Assembly: GCA_051747425.1 (NCBI GenBank)
Contig: JBNJGD010000002.1
Span: forward strand, 1 to 64,000
Source: HTCC5015 sp051747425
Lineage (GTDB): Bacteria; Pseudomonadota; Gammaproteobacteria; HTCC5015
Reading direction: 5' to 3'
Length of the DNA stretch: 64,000 nt
Shown: piece after piece, positions 56,050 through 64,000 of the stretch
Layout of the letters: every line of letters begins with the position of its first letter
Numbering within the stretch: position 1 is the first letter of the stretch
The notes under the pieces: generated by a model
The model's database searches: none
What the model saw: only the letters and a program-made list of their open reading frames with translations
Told to the model about the DNA's origin: nothing
Position numbers and translations under genes: made by a program

Positions 56050-56997
56050 ATGACCCAGAAGACCCGTATCGCCTTCCTGATGGACCCGCTTGAGGCCATC
56101 ACCCCCTACAAGGACAGCACGCTGGCCATGATGCTGGCGGCCCAGCGTCGCCACTGGGAGGTCTACTGTGCGGGCCTGAATGACCTCTACATGGACAACG
56201 GTGAAGTTCGGGGAAAACTCACCCGGGTGACGGTCCACGACGACAACAACCATTGGTTTGATGCCGGGAACCGCGAGGACACCCGTCTGGCCGACATCGA
56301 CATCCTGATGATGCGCAAGGACCCGCCCTTTGACGCTGAGTACCTCTACTGTTGCCAACTCCTGGAACTGGCCCGGCGCGGTGGCGCCATCGTCGTCAAC
56401 CACCCGGACGCCCTGTGCACTTTTAACGAGAAACTCTTTATCGGCCACTTTCCCGAGCTCTGCACCGACACCCTGGTCACCCGGGACAGCGGCGACATCC
56501 GCGCCTTTCTCGAGCAACACGGCGACGCCATCCTCAAGCCACTGGACGGCATGGGCGGCGCCTCGATCTTTCGACTGCGCCCGGGAGACAGCAACCTGGG
56601 AGTCATTCTGGAGACCATGACCGAAGGTGGCAGACGGCTGATGGTGCAACGCTATCTCCCGGCCATCAGCGATGGCGACAAGCGCATCCTGATGGTCGAT
56701 GGACAGCCCGTGGATCACGCCCTGGCCCGGATACCCAGTCTGGGCGAGAACCGCGGCAACCTGGCCGCCGGCGGGCGGGGCGAGGCACGCCCCCTGTCCA
56801 CGCGAGACCGCGAAATCGCCGACGCTGTCGGCCCCATGCTGGTCGAGCGCGGCATAGTTTTCGCCGGCCTTGATGTCATTGGCGACTGCCTGACCGAAAT
56901 CAACATCACCAGCCCCACTTGCATACGCGAGCTCGACGCCCAGTGCGGGCTGGACATTGCCGGCGACCTGCTCGACGCCATAGAGCGCCAATTGTGA
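56050..56997 (+). CDS. gshB: Glutathione synthetase
   Basis: ATP-grasp ligase that joins gamma-glutamylcysteine and glycine, the last step of glutathione synthesis. The 315-residue protein has the N-terminal FLMDPLEAITPYKDST, the ATP-grasp strand ILKPLDGMGGASIFR and the C-terminal metal-binding INITSPTCIRELD. It heads the plus-strand run gshB-tonB-like-algH-ruvX-pyrR-pyrB-pyrC', the same order as PA0407-PA0401 of P. aeruginosa. Confidence 0.97.
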   Translation: MTQKTRIAFLMDPLEAITPYKDSTLAMMLAAQRRHWEVYCAGLNDLYMDNGEVRGKLTRVTVHDDNNHWFDAGNREDTRLADIDILMMRKDPPFDAEYLYCCQLLELARRGGAIVVNHPDALCTFNEKLFIGHFPELCTDTLVTRDSGDIRAFLEQHGDAILKPLDGMGGASIFRLRPGDSNLGVILETMTEGGRRLMVQRYLPAISDGDKRILMVDGQPVDHALARIPSLGENRGNLAAGGRGEARPLSTRDREIADAVGPMLVERGIVFAGLDVIGDCLTEINITSPTCIRELDAQCGLDIAGDLLDAIERQL

Positions 56998-57058
56998 ACA
57001 CTGACAAACGCCCCCGTTTGCCGATAGACTTTCTGCCAGACAAAACACGGGACACCCT

Positions 57059-57940
57059 ATGAGCGCCACCGCGCTGACACCAAATCACTCTGCCAGCGCC
57101 GGCGACCGACTCAGTCTGGCGCTATTTTTCGCCGCCGCCCTCCACGCCATTGTTATTCTTGGCGTGGTTTTTGAGCAGGAAGAGCAAGCCGCCATCGTCC
57201 CCCCGCCCTCGCTGGAGATCATCCTCGTGCAAAGCGCCACAGAGAGCGAGCCCGAGGAGGCAGACTACCTCGCCCAGTCAAGCCAGGACGGTGGCGGCAG
57301 CAGCGACGACCGGGACCGCCCCAGTTCACCACTCACCGCGCTGGCTCCCAATGAAAAGCAGGGAATTGCTCCGGCTCCCCTTGAAGCCGCCAAGCCAGAG
57401 CCACAACCGGTCAATCAGTCCATTGTTCTGACCCGGCTGCATTCCGAACAAAAAGTCGACGATCAGAACCTGCAGGAAACGGAAGACACGCCGCTTGAAA
57501 AGCGTCGCGACCTGGCCGACCTGGACATGCAAATTGCCCAGATGAGCTCCGAACTGAACGCCGCCCGGGAGGCCTACGCCAAGCGGCCGCGCAAACTGCA
57601 GTTGACCGCCCGGACCCAGGCCTACACGGCCGCTCCCTACATGGCTCGCTGGGTCGAAAAAATCGAGCGAATCGGTAATATGAACCTGCCCGACGCCGCC
57701 CGGCGCAACCGCCTTAGCGGCCAGCTCCTGCTCGAAGTCGAGCTCAACCACAGGGGCCAGCTGGTCGAGGTCAAGCTGCTCAGTTCCTCCGGGCACCAGG
57801 TGCTAGACGATTCGGCACGCCGTATCGTCGCCCTGGCCACCCCCTTCGAGCCCTTTCCGGAAAAATTGCGCGAGCAGGCAGAACACATCGAAATCGTCCG
57901 CACCTGGTCTTTCACCAGCAGTGGACTGGAGACCCGATAA
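57059..57940 (+). CDS. TonB-family energy transducer (TonB3-like)
   Basis: A 293-residue protein with one N-terminal membrane helix (about 18-38), a periplasmic proline- and acid-rich linker (about 48-140), a short coiled-coil (about 145-175) and a C-terminal TonB domain with LLEVELNHRGQLVEVKLLSSSGH and a WSF end. It lacks the long Pro-Lys repeat of classical TonB. Its place between gshB and algH matches PA0406 (TonB3), which is reported to affect twitching motility; the same role here is inferred. The stop overlaps the algH start by one base. Confidence 0.85.
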   Translation: MSATALTPNHSASAGDRLSLALFFAAALHAIVILGVVFEQEEQAAIVPPPSLEIILVQSATESEPEEADYLAQSSQDGGGSSDDRDRPSSPLTALAPNEKQGIAPAPLEAAKPEPQPVNQSIVLTRLHSEQKVDDQNLQETEDTPLEKRRDLADLDMQIAQMSSELNAAREAYAKRPRKLQLTARTQAYTAAPYMARWVEKIERIGNMNLPDAARRNRLSGQLLLEVELNHRGQLVEVKLLSSSGHQVLDDSARRIVALATPFEPFPEKLREQAEHIEIVRTWSFTSSGLETR

Positions 57941-58503
57941 TGGAATCGCTCAGCAACCACTTCCTTATCGCCATGCCCGAAATGGGCGATCCGGATTTTG
58001 CCCACAGCGTCACCCTGATCTGTGAACACGGCGAACAGGAGGGCGCCATGGGCATTACCCTCACCCGCCCCACTGACCACAGCGTCAGCGAGCTGCTCGA
58101 CCAACTGGACATTGATACACCCGAACTGGAACGCCACAACCAGACCCCGCTCTATATCGGTGGCCCGGTTCAGCAGGACCAAGGGTTCATTCTCCACCCC
58201 AACCGCCCCGAGTACTGCTGGGAAGGCACCGAAGTGCTCTCGGAGCATCTGGCGCTCACCGCCTCCCTCGACATACTTGAGGACATGGCTCGCGGGCGGG
58301 GTCCGCAGCGCTGCCTGGTGGCCCTGGGCTACGCCGGCTGGGCACCGGGGCAGCTCGAGTCCGAAATACTCGGCAACGACTGGCTCCATGGTCCCGCCGA
58401 CCCGGGGATTATTTTCGACATCCCCGCCGACCGGCGCTGGGCCGCCGCCGCCAGCGCGCTGGGCGTCGACATCCACCTCATCAGCAGCGCGGGTCACGCG
58501 TGA
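57940..58503 (+). CDS. algH: YqgE/AlgH family protein
   Basis: A 187-residue protein of the YqgE/AlgH (DUF179) family, with the characteristic start LIAMPEMGDPDFAHSVTLICEH, the GAMGITLTRP strand and VALGYAGWAPGQLE-E in the second half. The name comes from an alginate phenotype in Pseudomonas. Its biochemical function is not known. It is coupled at both ends: one-base overlap with the TonB-like gene and a GTGA overlap with ruvX. Confidence 0.93.
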   Translation: MESLSNHFLIAMPEMGDPDFAHSVTLICEHGEQEGAMGITLTRPTDHSVSELLDQLDIDTPELERHNQTPLYIGGPVQQDQGFILHPNRPEYCWEGTEVLSEHLALTASLDILEDMARGRGPQRCLVALGYAGWAPGQLESEILGNDWLHGPADPGIIFDIPADRRWAAAASALGVDIHLISSAGHA

Positions 58504-58925
58504 ACACCCTGCTCGGTATCGACTTCGGCCTGCGCCGCATCGGCCTGGCCACCGGCCAGACATTAACCGGCTCGGCAACCCCCCTCTCGACCCTCGACAA
58601 CCGTCCCGACCAGACCAACTGGACAGACCTGGACAAAGTCATCAATGAGTGGAAGCCCGACGCCATTGTCATTGGACTACCGCTCAACCGCGACGGCAGT
58701 GACCACGCCCTGACCAAAACGGTGCGCAAATTTCGCGATACGCTGTCACAGCGCTACAATGGGCCGATACACTGGCAGGACGAACGGGCCAGCTCCCTGG
58801 AGGCCGAGAGCAGCTTAAGTCACCAGCGAGCCGCCGGAGACTTGCGCCGGAGAGTCAAAAAAGAGGACATCGACAAGCTGGCAGCCGCCATTATCCTGCA
58901 GCGCTGGCTTGATAAAACCACATGA
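58500..58925 (+). CDS. ruvX: RuvX/YqgF Holliday-junction resolvase-like nuclease, pre-16S rRNA processing
   Basis: RNase H-fold protein of 141 residues, implicated in maturation of the 16S rRNA 5' end. The family nuclease residues lie in GIDFGLRRIG (Asp at 7), VIGLPLNRDG and the WQDERASSLEAE segment. It starts with GTG overlapping the algH stop and overlaps pyrR by four bases, so translation of the run is tightly coupled. Confidence 0.94.
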   Translation: MNTLLGIDFGLRRIGLATGQTLTGSATPLSTLDNRPDQTNWTDLDKVINEWKPDAIVIGLPLNRDGSDHALTKTVRKFRDTLSQRYNGPIHWQDERASSLEAESSLSHQRAAGDLRRRVKKEDIDKLAAAIILQRWLDKTT

Positions 58926-59398
58926 ATTGCCAACCCCTTATCGACAAACTCGCCAATGAACTGGCACCGGTTATTGACCGGGACAGCGTTCTTGTCGGCA
59001 TTCACACCGGCGGCGCCTGGGCCGCCCGTGCGCTTCGGGAGAAGCTTCCCGGCAATTTGCCCCTGGGCTCTCTCAATATCACCTTTTACCGCGATGACTT
59101 TACCCAGAAGGGCCTGCACCCCAATGTCTTGCCCTCGGACATCAATTTCGATATCGAGGGTAAAACCGTCTTTCTGGTCGACGATGTACTGTTTACCGGC
59201 CGCACCATTCGCGCCGCCCTGAACGAATTGTTTGATTTTGGCCGCCCGTCGCGAGTCGTTCTGGTCACCCTGCTCGAGCGTGACGGGCGCGAATTGCCCA
59301 TTCAGGCGGACTTCTGCGGCAAATCGGTTACCCTTGAGGCCGCACAATATATTAAGATAAGCGGGCCCGAGCCACTTGAGTACGAGATTGTAGAGTAA
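58922..59398 (+). CDS. pyrR: PyrR family phosphoribosyltransferase-like protein
   Basis: A 158-residue type-I phosphoribosyltransferase fold with the PRPP-binding loop VFLVDDVLFTGRTI at 83-96. In Gram-positive bacteria PyrR is an RNA-binding attenuator with uracil phosphoribosyltransferase activity. In proteobacteria it sits before pyrBC', and its control mechanism is less clear. No attenuator is possible in the pyrR-pyrB junction here, since the genes overlap by one base, so any RNA target must be farther upstream. Confidence 0.93.
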   Translation: MNCQPLIDKLANELAPVIDRDSVLVGIHTGGAWAARALREKLPGNLPLGSLNITFYRDDFTQKGLHPNVLPSDINFDIEGKTVFLVDDVLFTGRTIRAALNELFDFGRPSRVVLVTLLERDGRELPIQADFCGKSVTLEAAQYIKISGPEPLEYEIVE

Positions 59399-60390
59399 TG
59401 CAGACGCCCTTCGGCACGGAACTCAACCCCCAACTGAACGCCGACGGCGAACTGCAGCACTTCCTCGATACCGACAGCCTCGACGCCGACCTGATCAGCC
59501 GGATCCTCGATACGGCAGAGACCTTTTTCAACCGCCAGGATGGCAAAATCAAAAAAGTCCCCCTGCTCCGCGGCAAAACCGTGGCCAATGTCTTCTTTGA
59601 GGCCAGCACGCGTACCCGGACCACCTTCGAAGTCGCAGCCAAGCGCCTTTCCGCCGATGTGCTCAACCTCGATATCGGCAACTCGGCCACCGCCAAGGGC
59701 GAGTCCCTGCTCGACACCATCATGAACCTGCAGGCCATGCAGGTGGACATGTTCGTGATGCGCCACGCCGAGAGCGGTGCGGCACACTTTCTGGCTCAGC
59801 AGGTAGCGCCACACATCAGCGTGATCAACGCCGGCGACGGGCGTCACGCCCACCCCTCACAGGCGCTGCTCGACATCTTCACCATTCGCCGCCACAAGCC
59901 CGATATCAACAAACTGTCTGTCGCCATCGTCGGTGACATCCTCCACTCCCGGGTGGCGCGTTCACAGATTCACGCACTGCGCGCACTCGGCTGCCGCGAC
60001 ATTCGCCTGATCGGCCCGCAAACCCTGCTACCCCGGGAAGTCGAACAACTGGGCGTTACCTGCTGGCACGACTTCGATCGCGCCCTGGACGGTCTCGATG
60101 TCGTCATCATGCTGCGCCTGCAGCGCGAACGCATGGGCTCGTCCCTGCTGCCCTCTCAAAACGAATACTTCCGCGACTACGGCCTGACCACCCGCCGAGT
60201 GGCCCTGGCCCGACCGGACGCCCTGATCATGCACCCCGGGCCGACCAACCGGGGCGTTGAAATTGCCCCGGAAGTAGCCGACGGGCCCCAGTCGGTTATT
60301 CTGGAACAGGTCACCAACGGCATTGCCGTGCGCATGGCAGTGATGTCCATGTGCCTGGGCAACCGGCAGAGGGAACGCAGCCATGTCTGA
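59398..60390 (+). CDS. pyrB: Aspartate carbamoyltransferase catalytic subunit
   Basis: Condenses carbamoyl phosphate and aspartate in pyrimidine synthesis. The 330-residue protein has the carbamoyl-phosphate motif STRTRT at 70-75, HPSQALLD and MLRLQRERM, and ends with the HPGPTNRGVE segment. It is the Pseudomonas type that forms a dodecamer with an inactive dihydroorotase homologue, which is encoded next. The 3' end overlaps pyrC' by eight bases. Confidence 0.97.
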   Translation: MQTPFGTELNPQLNADGELQHFLDTDSLDADLISRILDTAETFFNRQDGKIKKVPLLRGKTVANVFFEASTRTRTTFEVAAKRLSADVLNLDIGNSATAKGESLLDTIMNLQAMQVDMFVMRHAESGAAHFLAQQVAPHISVINAGDGRHAHPSQALLDIFTIRRHKPDINKLSVAIVGDILHSRVARSQIHALRALGCRDIRLIGPQTLLPREVEQLGVTCWHDFDRALDGLDVVIMLRLQRERMGSSLLPSQNEYFRDYGLTTRRVALARPDALIMHPGPTNRGVEIAPEVADGPQSVILEQVTNGIAVRMAVMSMCLGNRQRERSHV

Positions 60391-61534
60391 GTCATTGCAT
60401 AGCCTGCGCCACTATCAAAAGGGCCACATTGAAGAGACTTCGGTGCGCCCCCCCGACTCCATCGCCGACGCCGTCGCTCAGAGGCCGTCGGACTGGCTGA
60501 TACTGCCCGGCATTACCGACCTCGCCGTACACTCCCTCGACCTGGAAGCCGAGTTGGATGCAGCGCGGTCCACGGGCGTGACCCGTTTTTGTCTGCAGCC
60601 CGACAGTCTCGGTCAAATTGCGGACCGGGCCACTCTGGTGGTTGAGTCTGAACAGGCAGTGCCTGAAGTGCTGCCTCTCGGCGCGGCCAGCCGGGGCCTT
60701 GAAGGACAGCAGTTAAGCGAACTGGCCTCACTCAAGGCCGCCGGCTGCATCGCCGCCAGCGACGCGGGGCGGCTGTGGAGCGACAGTTGTACTCTCAAGC
60801 GCACACTGGAATACGCCCGTAGTACGGGCCTGGGACTCCATCTGCATCCGAGCAACGCCGTCCTCTCCGGGGGCGGCTGCGCCCATGCCGGCACGCTGGC
60901 CACCCGCCTGGGACTCAACGGCATCCCCGTCGCCGCTGAAACCAGCGCCCTGTGCACGCTGCTTGAGTTGATCGAAGACACCGGGTCGCGCCTGCATATC
61001 GCCCGCATTTCCTCGGCCCGCGGCGTCGAACTCATCGCGGACGCCAAGCGTCGCGGCTTGCCAGTCACCGCCGATGTCGCCATCCACAATCTGGTGTTTA
61101 ACGAGCACGCCATTGACGGCTTCAACTCTCTTTGCCATCTGGCGCCGCCACTGCGCAGCGAACGCGACCGCCAGGCCCTGCTTCGCGGCATTGACGAGGG
61201 CATCATCGACGCCATCGTCTCCGACCACCGCCCCTGCAGCGTCGACGACAAGCTGGCTCCTTTCCCCGCTACGGCGCCTGGCGCCATGGCGCTCGGGGCA
61301 TTGCTGCCACTGACATTAAAACTGATTGAAGCCAAAGAGCTTTCCCTGGAACCGGCGCTGTACGCGCTCTGCGAAGGTCCCGCCGGCATTATCGGCCGGG
61401 AGCCACTGGGGCGCGTCTGGGTGAGTACCGGCGAGCGTTTTACCCTGGATGGCGATCGCTCCCTGGGTTCGGGGCAAAACGACCCCTACCGCGGCTGGTC
61501 CCTGCCGGGCAAGCAGATCATCATCGAGTCGTAA
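60383..61534 (+). CDS. pyrC': Dihydroorotase-like protein PyrC', predicted inactive
   Basis: A 383-residue amidohydrolase-fold protein required structurally by the PyrB dodecamer in pseudomonads. The metal-binding HxH of active dihydroorotase is missing: where DPHVHLR is expected, the sequence reads TDLAVHSLDLE (about 46-56). The later segments HPSNAVLSGGG and SDHRPCSVDDK retain the general fold. A functional pyrC must be elsewhere in the genome. AGAGGGA precedes the ATG inside pyrB. The gene ends four bases before the convergent PilU-like gene. Confidence 0.93.
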   Translation: MSESLHSLRHYQKGHIEETSVRPPDSIADAVAQRPSDWLILPGITDLAVHSLDLEAELDAARSTGVTRFCLQPDSLGQIADRATLVVESEQAVPEVLPLGAASRGLEGQQLSELASLKAAGCIAASDAGRLWSDSCTLKRTLEYARSTGLGLHLHPSNAVLSGGGCAHAGTLATRLGLNGIPVAAETSALCTLLELIEDTGSRLHIARISSARGVELIADAKRRGLPVTADVAIHNLVFNEHAIDGFNSLCHLAPPLRSERDRQALLRGIDEGIIDAIVSDHRPCSVDDKLAPFPATAPGAMALGALLPLTLKLIEAKELSLEPALYALCEGPAGIIGREPLGRVWVSTGERFTLDGDRSLGSGQNDPYRGWSLPGKQIIIES

Positions 61535-61538
61535 CGAC

Positions 61539-62681
61539 TTAAATATCGAGGTCGCTGGGAAATTCGAGGTCGTCGTCTTCCTGTTTTTTCTTCTTTTGCG
61601 ACAAGCCGGTTGAACCGCCGCCAAAATTGATCTTCCACTCGAGATTGGTGCGCGAATCGGCGTGGTTGAGCGCGTCCTTGATGTCCACCTTGCCGTGCTT
61701 GAACAGCTCGAACAGGGATTGATCGAAACTCTGCATGCCCTCCTGGCCACCCTTTTCCATGATCTCCTTGATCTCGTGCATCTCGCCCTTGCGGATCAGT
61801 TCCTGAATATAGGGTGTGTTGATCATGATCTCGACGGCCGGGATGCGCCCCTTGCCATTTTTCGTCGGCACCAGGCGCTGAGAGATAATGGCTTTCAGGT
61901 TGAGCGACAAATCCATCAGGATCTGGTTTTTTTGCTCGGGCGGGAACAGGTTGATGATCCGGTCCAGCGCCTGGTTGGCGTTGACCGCGTGCAGCGTACT
62001 CACACACAGGTGGCCGGTGTCGGCGTAGGTAATGCCCGCCTCCATCGATTCCTGGTCACGAATCTCGCCGATCAGGATCATGTCGGGCGCCTCGCGCATG
62101 GCCTCGCGAAGAGCGTTCTCGTAGGAGTGCGTATCCAGACCCACTTCGCGCTGGCCGACGATGGAACGCTTGTGCTCGTAGACGAACTCAATAGGATCCT
62201 CCACCGTCAGAATGTGGCCCGCCGTGGTGGCGTTTCGGTGGTCAATCATGGCCGCCAGCGTGGTCGATTTACCCGAACCGGTAGCGCCCACCATCAAAAT
62301 CAGCCCCTTGCGCGCCAGGATCAGGTCCTTGAGCACCTCGGGCAGGTTCAGCTCCTCTACAGAGGGAATGCGCGACTTGATGTAGCGAATCACCATGGAG
62401 ACTTCGCCGCGCTGCTTGTAGATATTGACCCGGAATCGGCCGATATTGGAACGACTGAGGCCTACATTGAGCTCAAACTCCTCCTCGAAGGTTTCAATCT
62501 GGTCCTCGCTGAGAATGCTGTAGGCAATTTTTTTCGTCTGGCCCGGCGCCAGCTTGTTTTTGCTCACCGCCTTCATGTCGCCTTCGAGCTTCATCGAAGG
62601 CGCGGCCCCTGTCGTGAAGAAGAGGTCAGAGGCCTCCTTCTCGGCCATCAGTTTCAGGTACGGGTCAAGCGCTGTGCTCAT
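61539..62681 (-). CDS. Second PilU-like type IV pilus ATPase
   Basis: A 380-residue hexameric secretion-ATPase-family protein with PAS-like N-domain (LKLMAEKEASDLFFTTGAAPSMK), Walker A GATGSGKST, Asp box TVEDPIEFVYEHK, Walker B MILIGEIRD and His box TGHLCVSTLHA. The C-terminal GMQSFDQSLFELFKHGKV and length are of PilU type, and it lacks the AIRNLIRE motif of PilT. A lysine-rich KKKKQEDDD tail is distinctive. It lies eight bases after the pilU gene, as a likely tandem paralogue. Its own role in retraction is unknown. Confidence 0.88.
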   Translation of the reverse strand: MSTALDPYLKLMAEKEASDLFFTTGAAPSMKLEGDMKAVSKNKLAPGQTKKIAYSILSEDQIETFEEEFELNVGLSRSNIGRFRVNIYKQRGEVSMVIRYIKSRIPSVEELNLPEVLKDLILARKGLILMVGATGSGKSTTLAAMIDHRNATTAGHILTVEDPIEFVYEHKRSIVGQREVGLDTHSYENALREAMREAPDMILIGEIRDQESMEAGITYADTGHLCVSTLHAVNANQALDRIINLFPPEQKNQILMDLSLNLKAIISQRLVPTKNGKGRIPAVEIMINTPYIQELIRKGEMHEIKEIMEKGGQEGMQSFDQSLFELFKHGKVDIKDALNHADSRTNLEWKINFGGGSTGLSQKKKKQEDDDLEFPSDLDI

Positions 62682-62689
62682 AAATGCCT

Positions 62690-63841
62690 CTAGTCTTCGT
62701 CCGAGCCTTCGATCTTCAGGCCCCCAATATCGTCCATCAAGTCACTGTCTTTGGCCTTGCCGCCCTCGAGCTTGAGGCGCAACCTCAGATCGTTGAGCGA
62801 GTCGGCGTTGCGCATGCCTTCCTCGACGCTGATCGCTCCCTCTTCAATCAAATCGAACAGAGCCTGGTCAAAGGTCTGCATGCCCGCCTCGCGGGACTTG
62901 GCCATCAAACCTTTCATCTCGTGCACTTCGCCCTTGAGCATCAAGTCCGCCATTAGCGGCGTATTGATGAGGATTTCAACCGCGGCGCGGCGCCCCTTGT
63001 TATCCACGGTGCGCAAAAGGCGCTGGGAAATCACCGACTTCAGATTGAGCGACAAATCCATCAGCAACTGCTTGCGGCGCTCTTCGGAGAAGAAGTTAAT
63101 AATCCGGTCCATGGCCTGGTTGGTGCTGTTGGCGTGAAGCGTACACAGGCAGAGGTGGCCGGTTTCGGCAAAGGCAATGGCGTGCTCCATGGTCTCGCGG
63201 TCGCGAACCTCGCCAATCAGAATCACATCGGGCGCCTGACGCAAAGTGTTCTTGAGTGCGATTTCCCAATTCTCTGTATCCGTGCCCACTTCCCGCTGGG
63301 AGACGATACAGCTTTTGTGGTTGTGCACATACTCGATCGGGTCTTCGATGGTAATGATGTGGCCAAAGCTGTTCTCGTTTCGATAGTCGACCATGGCCGC
63401 CAGCGAAGTCGATTTACCCGAACCCGTGCCGCCGACGAAAATCACCAGCCCCCGTTTGGTCATGGCGATGTCCTTGAGCACATCGGGCAGATTCAAGTCT
63501 TCAAAACGGGGGATATCGGCGGTAATCACACGGATCACCATGGCCACCGACCCTCGCTGTACATAGGCATTCACACGATAGCGCGAGACTCCCGGCAAGC
63601 TGATGGCGAAGTTGCACTCGTTGCTGGCATCGAACTCGCCGAGCTGCTTGTCGTTCATGATGGACCGCGTGAGGTCCATGGTGTGCGCAGGACTGAGTTT
63701 CTGGTTGGAGACATGAGTCATCTTGCCGTCGATCTTCATTGACGGAGGTGCCCCGGCGGCTATGTACAAATCCGACCCCCCCTTCGCCTTGAGCATGCGA
63801 AGGAGGTCGTGCATGAATTTTATCGCCTTCTCGCGATCCAT
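62690..63841 (-). CDS. pilU: Type IV pilus retraction ATPase PilU
   Basis: A 383-residue accessory retraction ATPase that assists PilT. The start MDREKAIKFMHDLLRMLKAKGGSDLYIAAGAPPSMK, read in pieces, follows PilU. Motifs are Walker A GGTGSGKST, Asp box TIEDPIEYVHNHK, Walker B VILIGEVRD, His box TGHLCLCTLHA and the end GMQTFDQALFDLIEEGAI. AGAGG precedes the ATG by eight bases. It is placed 28 bases after pilT, as in P. aeruginosa, and is the better PilU orthologue of the two. Confidence 0.92.
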   Translation of the reverse strand: MDREKAIKFMHDLLRMLKAKGGSDLYIAAGAPPSMKIDGKMTHVSNQKLSPAHTMDLTRSIMNDKQLGEFDASNECNFAISLPGVSRYRVNAYVQRGSVAMVIRVITADIPRFEDLNLPDVLKDIAMTKRGLVIFVGGTGSGKSTSLAAMVDYRNENSFGHIITIEDPIEYVHNHKSCIVSQREVGTDTENWEIALKNTLRQAPDVILIGEVRDRETMEHAIAFAETGHLCLCTLHANSTNQAMDRIINFFSEERRKQLLMDLSLNLKSVISQRLLRTVDNKGRRAAVEILINTPLMADLMLKGEVHEMKGLMAKSREAGMQTFDQALFDLIEEGAISVEEGMRNADSLNDLRLRLKLEGGKAKDSDLMDDIGGLKIEGSDED

Positions 63842-63869
63842 TAGTGAACCTCTTTAATCAGTCAGAAAA

Positions 63870-64000
63870 CTACAACGAATCAGGGTTGGCCGCCTTGGTG
63901 CGTGCCGTCTCCCGGTTCACCAGACCGCGTTCCACCAGTTCCTTGAGGTTCTGGTCGAGTGTCTGCATACCCTGACCCTGGCCAGTCTGGATGGCCGAAT
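63870..64000 (-). CDS. pilT: Type IV pilus retraction ATPase PilT, C-terminal part only
   Basis: The last 42 codons plus stop of a gene that runs off the right edge. The residues include AIQTGQGQGMQTLDQ followed by NLKELVERGLVNRETARTKA and end ANPDSL, the classical PilT C-terminus (in P. aeruginosa, IQTGGSLGMQTLD and a short ending without the extended PilU tail). The full protein would be about 345 residues. The frame is open through the window edge. It stands first in a pilT-pilU-pilU-like series. Confidence 0.9.
   Translation of the reverse strand, partial: SAIQTGQGQGMQTLDQNLKELVERGLVNRETARTKAANPDSL

Noticed and set aside
61539..62681. Calling the last ATPase gene pilT
   Set aside because: It is longer than PilT, lacks the PilT AIRNLIRE motif and has PilU-type C-terminal features; the true pilT end is at the window edge.

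Overview
The window is chromosomal core DNA from a gammaproteobacterium. Gene content and order closely follow Pseudomonas-type loci: rsmD–M16 peptidases–ftsYEX–rpoH, coxBA–ctaG–coxC–SURF1–ctaA–cyoE, ponA/pilMNOPQ–aroKB, bioA–rsmE, the Chp/pilGHIJ cluster, gshB–tonB–algH–ruvX–pyrR–pyrBC' and pilTU. The order is not exactly that of Pseudomonas, and the proteins look like a marine relative (Cellvibrionales/Spongiibacteraceae-like). That placement is an impression, not a computed result. DNA is GC-rich and almost fully coding; no intergenic stretch exceeds about 250 bp. I saw no rRNA, tRNA, CRISPR array, insertion sequence, prophage or broken gene.

Layout. 0–4.2 kb (minus): an operon of two M16 peptidase-family proteins, rsmD, coaD and a 2[4Fe-4S] ferredoxin. 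4.3–8 kb (plus): ftsY-ftsE-ftsX, then rpoH with a perfect CIRCE element in front of it. 8–17 kb (mostly minus): an MFS transporter and a complete aa3-type cytochrome c oxidase locus (coxB, coxA, ctaG, coxC, SURF1, an SCO-like protein, ctaA, cyoE). 17–19.7 kb (minus): tsaD-bioH-bioC. 19.7–23 kb (plus): rpsU-yqeY, gltD, hemE. 23–25.6 kb (minus): PBP1A. 25.8–38 kb (plus): pilMNOPQ, aroK-aroB-dgt, gltB. 38–45.6 kb (plus): dnaG, then metK-ahcY-metF and bioA-rsmE. 45.6–55.8 kb (minus): the twitching chemosensory cluster pilG-H-I-J-chpA-chpC. 56–61.5 kb (plus): gshB, a TonB-like gene, algH, ruvX, pyrR, pyrB, pyrC'. 61.5–64 kb (minus): two PilU-type ATPases downstream of pilT, whose 3' end reaches the window edge.

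How the genes work together. Type IV pilus function dominates: the alignment complex and secretin (pilMNOPQ), the Chp signalling array, the TonB-like and AlgH neighbours, and the retraction ATPases. Other blocks handle respiration and haem A assembly, the S-adenosylmethionine cycle with SAM-using enzymes beside it, biotin synthesis, pyrimidine synthesis, glutamate synthesis and envelope growth.

I found no convincing undescribed multigene system. The best leads are regulatory or organisational: a HrcA-type CIRCE operator overlapping a possible sigma-E promoter at rpoH; permuted core operons (gltB split from gltD, rpsU split from dnaG); a tandem pair of PilU-like ATPases; a Chp cluster without its CheR/CheB-like enzymes; and a shared promoter–start motif at dnaG and bioA that predicts leaderless transcripts.
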